Positions 1 through 6,724 of a stretch of DNA of 64,000 nucleotides are shown here, piece by piece. Position numbers and translations under genes: made by a program. The stretch is from Corynebacterium aurimucosum ATCC 700975 (GTDB lineage Bacteria; Actinomycetota; Actinomycetes; Mycobacteriales; Mycobacteriaceae): contig NZ_VDTC01000004.1 in the NCBI RefSeq assembly GCF_007672725.1, positions 1 through 64,000 on the forward strand. Reading direction: 5' to 3'. Numbering within the stretch: position 1 is the stretch's first letter; every line of letters starts with the position of its first letter. The notes beneath the pieces were generated by a model. The model searched no databases, was not told the origin of the DNA, and saw only the letters and a program-made list of their open reading frames with translations.

Positions 1-52
1 CGCTGATGGTACTGCAACCGGGAGGTTGTGGGAGAGTAAGAAACCGCCGACA
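1..52 (+). rRNA. rrf: 5S ribosomal RNA, 3' end only
   Basis: The window opens inside a 5S rRNA. The first ~52 bases carry the conserved actinobacterial 3' half, with GATGGTACTGC, a GGGAG..GTGGGAGAGTA helix and the terminal ACCGCCGACA that would pair with the missing 5' end. The exact 3' end is uncertain by a few bases. The rest of the rRNA operon lies upstream of the window. Confidence 0.88.
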
Positions 53-81
53 CCAAACAACAACAAACAACTCAATACAAC

Positions 82-135
82 AAGCCCGCCACCTTTGAGC
101 AACAACTCAACGGTGACGGGCTTCTTCCTCGTTTT
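82..135 (+). terminator. Intrinsic terminator of the rRNA operon
   Basis: A long hairpin has AAGCCCGCCACC and inner TTGAG on the left arm, loop CAACAA, and CTCAA then GGTGACGGGCTT on the right, with one mismatch. It is followed by a pyrimidine-rich tail containing TTTT. It starts about 30 bases after the 5S end, so it most likely ends the rrn transcript. Confidence 0.85.
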
Positions 136-515
136 CTAGACTCCACCACGACCCGGTGGCACCACCAAAAGTACAGAGCCGAATATACAGACACGCTGGT
201 CACGTATCCCACCCCTACGAAAGGTAGTCTCCTGTGACCTGCAGGTCTGCACTTTTAGTGCCTGGACACGTGCACATTTGCCCACAGTGGCAACACGCCC
301 CGATTGGGCCCAACCATATTCACCTGAAAACTCTGATAAACAAGACTCATGCTCTCCCTGGTAGCTGCCTAGTTCCTAACTGCTGCGAAAGGGCCACGGA
401 AGTATGATCTACCCCACGAATGCTTGGGCGTCTCGTCCTCATACAGAATTGTAAACTGGGCACCGAGCTTTCTGGCTAAGTAGCCAACCCGGTCCGGGAT
501 TAGGGTACGGAGACG
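136..515. other. Intergenic stretch between the rRNA operon and the CPBP gene
   Basis: I see no convincing coding sequence here on either strand. A TATGAT box at 403-408 is a good -10 candidate for the downstream protease gene, though it would leave a leader of roughly 100 bases. Just before the ATG at 516 is a weak purine-rich stretch (GGTACGGAG) that may serve as ribosome binding site. The stretch is noticeably richer in A and T than the coding DNA further downstream. Confidence 0.4.
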
Positions 516-1043
516 ATGTTTGAATTCCTTTTGTTTCTCGTTCCTTCAGTGCTTTATATCATTTTTCAGCGCAAGAGAATTGGGGTTTCTCAAGCTCGGA
601 CAAATGTGGGTTGGCAATGGGGAAATTGGCAATCAGTAGTATTAAGCATCATCTTTTTCCCCGTGTTGCTTGGAATAGGATACGCCGGTATCCGTGTGGT
701 GTCGTCGGCTAGTCTGGCCATACCGGGGGTGGTTCTGTCTCAAGGGGTAAGCCTTGCTGTCATTTTCAGGGCTATAGGCGAGGAAGTGTTTTTCCGAGGA
801 TTTGTTGGCGGCTTACTTCTTCGATCCTGGGGGTTCTGGGGTGGTAACACGCTCCAAGCGGGAGTTTTTCTTCTGCCTCATTTGATGTTGTTGAGCTTCG
901 ATGCGCAGTTGTGGCCCATACTTCCGGTTCAGTTTCTCTGCGGGTGGATCCTGGGAGTGGTGCGATACCGCTCGGGAAGCGTCATTGAATGCGCGATATT
1001 GCACGCTGCTATTAACCTTGCAATTGGACTGCTTGCGGGATAA
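516..1043 (+). CDS. CPBP family intramembrane glutamic protease
   Basis: A 175-residue, very hydrophobic protein with the CPBP (CAAX protease and bacteriocin-processing, Abi/Rce1-like) motifs. These are EEVFFRG (Glu89-Glu90, Arg94), a His at 122 in FLLPHLM, and HAAIN (His163, Asn167) in the last membrane segment. Members cleave substrates within or near the membrane; in bacteria they are often linked to peptide maturation or self-immunity. No bacteriocin-like gene is visible beside it. It lies alone after the rRNA operon, and its codons (many TTT, ATT, CTT) are clearly AT-richer than those of the neighbours, which suggests transfer. The substrate is unknown. Confidence 0.8.
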   Translation: MFEFLLFLVPSVLYIIFQRKRIGVSQARTNVGWQWGNWQSVVLSIIFFPVLLGIGYAGIRVVSSASLAIPGVVLSQGVSLAVIFRAIGEEVFFRGFVGGLLLRSWGFWGGNTLQAGVFLLPHLMLLSFDAQLWPILPVQFLCGWILGVVRYRSGSVIECAILHAAINLAIGLLAG

Positions 1044-1169
1044 GCGAAGGATTGTGCGCGGGCGCTCAGGGCGGTTAGTGGCTGTCAATTCGCACCAAAG
1101 ATTGCGGCGCGTGCCTATTTGTCACGTAGCAGTCCTCGTACGGCTTCGCGGACACTCTTCTGTATCCAG

Positions 1170-2534
1170 TTAGATTCCCAAGACAGACTTCGCAATGAAG
1201 AAGTAGACGATCAAACCCGTTGCGTCACAGAAGGTGGAGATGAATGGGTTGGAGAAGACCGCAGGGTCCGCGCCAACAGTCTTAGCCACAATGGGCATGA
1301 GTCCGCCTACCGTCGCGGACATCGAACAAATGAGAAACAGGGTGGAGCCGATGACGAGGCCGATATCTAGGCCATAGATGACCGTTGCCAAGACAAGCCC
1401 GGCCAGCCCCAGCACAGCGCCCAGCAACATTCCGACGCGCAGCTCGCGCCACATGACTGCCAAGAGGTCGCGCGTGCGGACGTCGCCAAGCGCGAGCGCA
1501 CGGGTCACAGTAGTAGCTGCCTGGTTTCCTGTATTGCCGCCCGTGCCGGTGAGCAGAGGGATGAACAGAGACAGTACAACTGCCTTGGCCAAGGTGTCTT
1601 CGAAGGAATCGAGAACCCGCACAGTCAACAGCGCTGACACAGCGAGCACGAGCAGCCAGAGAATGCGGGAGCGGACGAGCTTGAGAAGGGGCGTCGACAA
1701 GTACGGCTGCTGGAGCGCTTCCGTACCACCGGAACGAGCTGAGTCCTCGCTGTCCGCCTCTTCCATAATGTCGGTTGCATCATCCCAGGTAAGAAGGCCA
1801 ACGAGGCGGTGTGAATCATCCACAATCGGCAGCGCCAGCATGTCGAGGGGCAAGAACCAGCGGACGGTCTCTTCGGCGTCGGCAGTCGCGTATGCATAAA
1901 CTGGCTCGTTCATGATGTCCTCAATGAGAATGCCGCGTTCAGCCGTGAAGAGCTCGCGCAGGCTGACGACACCCACCAGACGCCGGTCCTTACGCGTCAC
2001 AGGAACGGTATAGATGGTTTCCAGCTCATCGGCGTTGTCGCGGAGGGTGCGCAGGGCATCTTCCATGCTCATTTCCGGGTGGATATTGGGCACCTCCGGC
2101 GACATACGGCGGCCGACGGATCCCTTTGTGTAACCAAGAATCACTCCGGTCACATCGCGCTGGGTCTGAGTCAGCGAGCGGAGGAGGCGATCCGCAATTT
2201 CCGCAGGAAGCTCGTCCAACAGCGCCACGCGGTCTTCGGGATCCAGCTCGTCGAAGAATTCGTAGACATCGGCGTTGCCCAACTCGTCAATGATGTCCGC
2301 TTGGTGTTTGGCATCAAGCGCATCGAAGACCGCGATAGATTTTTGACGCGGCAGCAGCCTTAACGCCAATGCGGCGCGGAGAGCATTCTGGCGCTCCACA
2401 ATCGCGATGAGCTCTTGACGCGGAACGCGAGCTAAGAGCTCTTGGAGCCGAGGAGCCTTTTGGGGCTCGATGGCGTCTTCTTGCTTGAGCCACTCCTCAA
2501 CAATTTCGGTGGCCTGCTCAATCGTTTCTGCCAT
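1170..2534 (-). CDS. mgtE: Magnesium transporter MgtE
   Basis: A 454-residue protein with the full MgtE plan. An N-terminal helical superfamily domain (about 1-130) is followed by two CBS domains (about 135-260, with IYTVPVTRKDRRLVGVVSL and LPIVDDSHRLVGLL). The C-terminal pore domain has five hydrophobic segments (about 285-454), including the family signature PLLTGTGGNTGNQAATTVTRALA. MgtE is a Mg2+-gated channel for Mg2+ uptake across the plasma membrane. The ATG at 2534 follows GAAGGGCG on the minus strand, a usable ribosome binding site. The gene is transcribed divergently from the DUF2262 gene, only about 90 bases away. Confidence 0.95.
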   Translation of the reverse strand: MAETIEQATEIVEEWLKQEDAIEPQKAPRLQELLARVPRQELIAIVERQNALRAALALRLLPRQKSIAVFDALDAKHQADIIDELGNADVYEFFDELDPEDRVALLDELPAEIADRLLRSLTQTQRDVTGVILGYTKGSVGRRMSPEVPNIHPEMSMEDALRTLRDNADELETIYTVPVTRKDRRLVGVVSLRELFTAERGILIEDIMNEPVYAYATADAEETVRWFLPLDMLALPIVDDSHRLVGLLTWDDATDIMEEADSEDSARSGGTEALQQPYLSTPLLKLVRSRILWLLVLAVSALLTVRVLDSFEDTLAKAVVLSLFIPLLTGTGGNTGNQAATTVTRALALGDVRTRDLLAVMWRELRVGMLLGAVLGLAGLVLATVIYGLDIGLVIGSTLFLICSMSATVGGLMPIVAKTVGADPAVFSNPFISTFCDATGLIVYFFIAKSVLGI

Positions 2535-2610
2535 CGGCTATTCGCCCTTCTACTCGACGTGAACCTCCTCAGACTACGCCATGGAGCGCTGCGTAGCCTT
2601 TTCACGTATG

Positions 2611-2616
2611 TACTAT
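2611..2616 (+). promoter_or_regulatory. -10 box for a leaderless DUF2262 mRNA
   Basis: TACTAT lies six bases before the ATG at 2623, so transcription would begin on or next to the start codon. There is no ribosome binding site upstream of this ATG, which fits a leaderless message and supports 2623 rather than the in-frame ATG at 2581. Confidence 0.55.
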
Positions 2617-2622
2617 TGCGGC

Positions 2623-3525
2623 ATGCTTTCCCTCTACCGTGATTTCTCGGACAATGACGTCGTCAGCTCTATTCTGGGCTACGAGGAAACAGAGTTCCTC
2701 TTCGTTGTGGCAGATGTGCCGAAGAAGTGGGTGAGTGATGATCCCTACGCTGAGGACAAGACGCATATTCAGCTCATGAACATGCCTGGAGTCGCCTTAA
2801 AGATGCTGCCCGGGGGCGAGCTGATTACTGGTGACGTCGGCGTGCGCTATCCGCAGCTCTTCCAGACCGTCGCAGGAAAGACGCTGTGGGATCCGCGCGA
2901 AGTTGCAGAGCTTGAGCCTTTCACGGTGATTCATGCTCGGGGTAGCCACCACTTCCACGAGAGGAGCAAAGCACACTATGTCGATATCTGGGAGATCCTC
3001 CCAGATGTGGAAGACGAGGCAATGGAGCAACTCCTCGCTCGGATTGCCGTTCCGGTAGAGCTTGATTCCAAGTTCGGTCCGTTGGTGCTCGATCGCAGTA
3101 CGAACACGTTCGACGGTAGGGCAGAAGAGCTCGGAGTGGATATCAGCATCTGGTATGAAGGGGAGGAGCTTCTCCTTGCGGAGAGCACGAACCTAGGCCG
3201 AAAATTCAAGGCACCCCTCACCGTTATCAATAAGGTCCTCAGCGCCGAGTTCATTGATGAGGCCCGGCGCTTTGCCGCCAAAAGAGCTCTTCGAGCGGCG
3301 AACCGCTGGCGCCATGACGTCGCCCTGTCTGAAGGCGCCAACGCCCCGGCACCTGAGCTCACGGCCGGCGACGTATACGCCAAACTCACGCCCGTTGCCG
3401 TTGAGGTCCCCCAACGCGGACACCTCAGCGTGGAATTCGATGATGGCTATCTTTTTGGTGGGCACGCCGTAACGGTGAAGACTAAACGCAGCGGTGCACC
3501 CGCAGCCCTTGAGCTCGACGCTTAG
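2623..3525 (+). CDS. DUF2262 domain protein of unknown function
   Basis: A 300-residue soluble protein from the ATG at 2623. The second half resembles DUF2262: FGPLVLDRSTNTFDG in the middle and VEFDDGYLFGGHAVTV near the C-terminus, matching the family's recurring ...DDGxLFxGHxI ending. The first half (WVSDDPYAEDKTHIQL, GGELITGDVGVRYPQL) has no domain I recognise. There is no signal peptide or membrane segment. The biochemical role of DUF2262 is unknown. The stop codon overlaps the convergent crtI stop, so the two genes have no separate terminators. Confidence 0.7.
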   Translation: MLSLYRDFSDNDVVSSILGYEETEFLFVVADVPKKWVSDDPYAEDKTHIQLMNMPGVALKMLPGGELITGDVGVRYPQLFQTVAGKTLWDPREVAELEPFTVIHARGSHHFHERSKAHYVDIWEILPDVEDEAMEQLLARIAVPVELDSKFGPLVLDRSTNTFDGRAEELGVDISIWYEGEELLLAESTNLGRKFKAPLTVINKVLSAEFIDEARRFAAKRALRAANRWRHDVALSEGANAPAPELTAGDVYAKLTPVAVEVPQRGHLSVEFDDGYLFGGHAVTVKTKRSGAPAALELDA

Positions 3526-5036
3526 TGCTGTTCGCGCATCCGCGTGATGACATTGTGCGCGGAAATGAGGCACATCGGTACACCAACACCCGGTACCGTC
3601 GTACCGCCCGCGTAGTACAGGTTCTTGAGTTTTCGCGAGGCATTGCTCCCGCGGAAGAAGGCGGATTGCCGCAACGTATGCGCGGGCCCCACCGCGCCAC
3701 CAGCCCAGGAGTTGTAGCGCCGCGCAAAATCAGAGGGGCCGACCGTCCGGCGCACCACGATGCGCTCAGCAAAGTCGGGAACGCCAAGCCACGTGCCGAG
3801 TTGGTGAATCGCGGCATCGGCAATTGCGCCAACGCGGGGCGATTCTTCTTCGCCATAGGCGTTACCCGCGCCGAAGTTTTCCTCCGCCGGCACGGGGACC
3901 AGCACAAAGAGATTCTCGCAGCCCTCCGGCGCCACGGCAGGATCCGTCGCGGAGGTCTTCGACACGTAGATGGACTCGGACGCCCCCAGCGGGCGCGAAG
4001 CCTCCGGAGCGTGATACACCGCCCGGAAATCGGGCTCCCAGTCCTTGCTGAAAAGAAGGGTGTGGTGGGCCAGCTCCGGCAGCGCGCCCCGCACGCCGAG
4101 GAAGACCAACACCGTGCCGAGGCCCGGGTCGCGTCGCGCGAAATAGCTCTCGGGATAGGTCCGCGCCGACTGAGGCAGCAGAGAAGTCTCAGTATGGCGC
4201 AGGTCCGCCGCGGAAACGACGGCCTTGGCGGAGATGAAGCGGCCGTCGTCCAGCTGCACGCCAGTCGCACGACCTTCTGCGCACTCGATCGCCGTTACCG
4301 CCGTATCCATGAGGAAGGTTGCGCCTTGTGCCTGGCGCGCAATCGCCGTGACCACCGCGGCGAAACCACCTTGCGGGTAGCGCACGCCTTCGACTAAATC
4401 GGTGTGGCTCATCAAGGAATACAGCGCCGGTGCAGCTGTTGGCTCCGTGGACAAAAACACCGCCGGGTAGGTCAGCACCTGGCGCAGGCGGTAGTCCTGA
4501 AACTGTGCTGCCACCAGCCGGTCCAAGGACCGAGTGAGAAGTAGCGCCAGCGAACCCAGCCGCGTGAGCACGTCCCGGGTTAAAAGCTGCGTGGGGTGGG
4601 AAAACGTGGTGTACAAAAAGCTGCTTAGCGCCACGGCATAGATATCAGAGGAACGCGCTAAGTAGGCGCGCACGCGCTCGCCTGCGCCCGGCTCGATGGA
4701 CTCAAAAAGCCGAACAACGTTGTCCACGCCGCTGTGAATGTCGAGGAAGGCGCCGTCGTCGTTGTAGACGCGATAGGCGGGGGAGAGGTCAACCAAGTCC
4801 AGCTCGCGCGCGGTGCTCGTCCCGCAGGCACGGAAAAACTCGTCGAAGGCTTCCGGCATGAGGTACCAGGACGGGCCCGTATCGAAGCGGAAACCGTCGA
4901 CCGTCAGTTCGCCTGCGCGCCCGCCGACGCTGTGCTGCTTCTCGACGACCACCACGTCCCAACCCTCACGCAGCAACAGCGCCGCGCTGGCCAGACCAGC
5001 GATGCCCGCGCCGATGACGACAACACGCTTGCCCAT
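3522..5036 (-). CDS. crtI: Phytoene desaturase CrtI
   Basis: A 504-residue FAD-dependent oxidoreductase. The N-terminus carries the dinucleotide-binding GAGIAGLASAALL followed by VVVVEKQHSVGGRAG. The C-terminus carries the carotenoid desaturase signature NLYYAGGTTVPGVGVPMCLIS. It would introduce double bonds into phytoene to give lycopene or a shorter desaturation product, at the membrane. The start is two bases after the crtB stop on the minus strand, so crtB and crtI form one operon. No geranylgeranyl diphosphate synthase, elongase or cyclase gene is nearby, so the final carotenoid cannot be inferred. Paralogous crtB2/crtI2 pairs exist in C. glutamicum, and this could be such a pair. Confidence 0.9.
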   Translation of the reverse strand: MGKRVVVIGAGIAGLASAALLLREGWDVVVVEKQHSVGGRAGELTVDGFRFDTGPSWYLMPEAFDEFFRACGTSTARELDLVDLSPAYRVYNDDGAFLDIHSGVDNVVRLFESIEPGAGERVRAYLARSSDIYAVALSSFLYTTFSHPTQLLTRDVLTRLGSLALLLTRSLDRLVAAQFQDYRLRQVLTYPAVFLSTEPTAAPALYSLMSHTDLVEGVRYPQGGFAAVVTAIARQAQGATFLMDTAVTAIECAEGRATGVQLDDGRFISAKAVVSAADLRHTETSLLPQSARTYPESYFARRDPGLGTVLVFLGVRGALPELAHHTLLFSKDWEPDFRAVYHAPEASRPLGASESIYVSKTSATDPAVAPEGCENLFVLVPVPAEENFGAGNAYGEEESPRVGAIADAAIHQLGTWLGVPDFAERIVVRRTVGPSDFARRYNSWAGGAVGPAHTLRQSAFFRGSNASRKLKNLYYAGGTTVPGVGVPMCLISAHNVITRMREQH

Positions 5037-5038
5037 AG

Positions 5039-5887
5039 CTACTTCACCGCCGATGCCGCTGCCCGGCTCACCAAGAATGCCTTGCGCGCCGGCGAGACGG
5101 AGACTCGTGTCGTGAGAATATCGGCTGCGGGGGTAGCCGCGAGCTGGTCGGTGAGCTCGGTAAACAGGGCCGTCGCAGCCGCCACGCCCACCCGCGAACC
5201 ACGCGGCAACTTCTCCATCGCGCCGCGCGCTACAGCCAGGTCGCGCCGAATATCAGCGATGATTGCCGTTTTCCGCTCCTCATCCAAGCTAGCCGGGTCC
5301 GGCAGGTTCGGGAAATAGGAGCGGCCCAGCTCTGCGGAATCCTCGCGCAGGTCGCGCAAGAAATTGATCTTCTGAAAGGCCGCGCCCAGGCGCCGCGCGC
5401 CTTCCTCGATGCCGGACGGGCGGGGCCCGCCGGCGTAGAAGGCGTCCAGGCACAAGAGCCCAATGACCTCCGCGGAGCCGCAGACGTAATCCTCGAAGGA
5501 GTCGTGGGTGTGCGTGTGGTGCGTCAGATCGCAACGCATGGAGGAAAAGAACTGTGCAACGTGCTCATCGCTGAACCCGCAACGCCGCGCGGAAAGCGCA
5601 AAGGCATGCACGATCGGATCAGCGTGAAAACGCTGGGACGGGGCGGCGCGGACGGTGGCCTCGTAGGCGTCGAGAAGCACGGCGGCGTCCTGGGGATCGA
5701 GCCCGGCGTCGACGATTTCATCGGCGGTGCGCACCATGGCGTATAAATTTCGGATGTCCACCCGGACCCTGGGGGAAAGAAGCCGCGTGGCCAGGGAAAA
5801 ACTGGTGGAGTAGTGGCGCATGATTTGAGCCGCGGCGGCTTCGGCACAGCGGTCGTAATGTTCCAGAGCGGAAAGGGATGCGCGCAT
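5039..5887 (-). CDS. crtB: Phytoene synthase CrtB
   Basis: A 282-residue all-helical trans-isoprenyl diphosphate synthase of the squalene/phytoene synthase family. It joins two geranylgeranyl diphosphates into phytoene. Both Asp-rich Mg2+-binding motifs are present: DEIVD (in YAMVRTADEIVD) and DLRED (in INFLRDLREDSAELGR). I chose the ATG at 5887 over the upstream in-frame ATG at 5908 because a TAAAAT box ends seven bases before 5887, which would make a leaderless mRNA starting at this codon. It is the first gene of the crtB-crtI operon and is divergent from an ABC transporter. Confidence 0.9.
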   Translation of the reverse strand: MRASLSALEHYDRCAEAAAAQIMRHYSTSFSLATRLLSPRVRVDIRNLYAMVRTADEIVDAGLDPQDAAVLLDAYEATVRAAPSQRFHADPIVHAFALSARRCGFSDEHVAQFFSSMRCDLTHHTHTHDSFEDYVCGSAEVIGLLCLDAFYAGGPRPSGIEEGARRLGAAFQKINFLRDLREDSAELGRSYFPNLPDPASLDEERKTAIIADIRRDLAVARGAMEKLPRGSRVGVAAATALFTELTDQLAATPAADILTTRVSVSPARKAFLVSRAAASAVK

Positions 5888-5894
5888 GGAGCAT

Positions 5895-5900
5895 ATTTTA
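5895..5900 (-). promoter_or_regulatory. -10 box for a leaderless crtB-crtI mRNA
   Basis: TAAAAT on the minus strand is followed by seven bases and then the crtB ATG at 5887. This matches the spacing expected if the ATG itself is the transcript start. Confidence 0.6.
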
Positions 5901-5933
5901 GACCACACGCGTCACATAACTTAGCCAGGGCAA

Positions 5934-5962
5934 GATAGGGTAGTGACGTTACTTTCCCTATC
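5934..5962. promoter_or_regulatory. Inverted repeat between crtB and the ABC transporter, likely operator
   Basis: GATAGGG at 5934-5940 and CCCTATC at 5956-5962 are perfect inverted arms. The centre AGTGACGTTACT is itself nearly palindromic, giving a 29-base dyad. It lies between the two divergent starts, immediately before the ribosome binding site AAGGAG of the ATPase gene, where a repressor would block at least that promoter. Confidence 0.5.
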
Positions 5963-5980
5963 TATAAGGAGAACACGTCC

Positions 5981-6721
5981 ATGACCACCCCAACGATGAC
6001 TGCTGCGGCCCGCGCCGTTGACCTGTTCAAACAATACGGTCAGGGAGACACCGCAGTCACCGCGTTGGACCACGTCGACGTTGAGTTCGCGCGCAACACC
6101 TTCACCGCCATCATGGGCCCGTCGGGCTCCGGCAAATCCACCCTCATGCACACTATGGCGGGCCTCGATTCGGCGACGTCCGGCTCGGCCTTCATCGGCG
6201 ACACTGATATGTCGCAGCTCAGCGACAAAGACATTACCGCCCTGCGCCGCGACCGCCTGGGTTTCATCTTCCAGTCCTTTAACCTGGTGCCCACGCTGAC
6301 CGCGGCGGAGAACATCACGCTGCCCTCCGATATCGCTGGGAACAAGGTTGATAAAGAATGGTTCGATGAGGTCACCACGCGCCTTGGCTTGTCCCACCGC
6401 CTGAACCACCGCCCGGCGGAGCTCTCCGGCGGCCAGCAGCAGCGCGTGGCCTGCGCGCGCGCCCTAGTTTCGCGCCCCGAGATCATCTTCGGCGATGAGC
6501 CGACCGGAAACCTGGACTCCAACTCTTCCGCCGAGGTGCTCGATATTTTGCGCACCGCGGTGGACAAGGACGGCCAGACCGTCGTCATCGTGACGCACGA
6601 TGCGAAGGCCGCGTCTTATGCTGACCGCGTGGTCTTCCTTGCCGATGGCCGCCTGGTCAATGAGCTGAACAACCCGACCATGGAGTCCATCCACGCAGTG
6701 ATGGCAGAAATCGAGGGCTAG
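5981..6721 (+). CDS. ABC transporter ATP-binding protein, MacB/LolD type
   Basis: A 246-residue ATPase. Walker A is GPSGSGKST (residues 46-54), the Q-loop region is GFIFQSFNLVPTLTAAENI, the signature is LSGGQQQR, Walker B is IIFGDEPTGNLD, and the switch His is in VIVTHD. This set, especially FNLVPTLTA and EPTGNLD, marks the MacB/LolD/FtsE-like group that works with FtsX-fold permeases. The ATG has a good AAGGAG site. The permease gene starts three bases after its stop. Such systems extrude peptides, lipids or envelope-active drugs rather than import nutrients; the substrate here is unknown. Confidence 0.92.
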   Translation: MTTPTMTAAARAVDLFKQYGQGDTAVTALDHVDVEFARNTFTAIMGPSGSGKSTLMHTMAGLDSATSGSAFIGDTDMSQLSDKDITALRRDRLGFIFQSFNLVPTLTAAENITLPSDIAGNKVDKEWFDEVTTRLGLSHRLNHRPAELSGGQQQRVACARALVSRPEIIFGDEPTGNLDSNSSAEVLDILRTAVDKDGQTVVIVTHDAKAASYADRVVFLADGRLVNELNNPTMESIHAVMAEIEG

Positions 6722-6724
6722 AGC

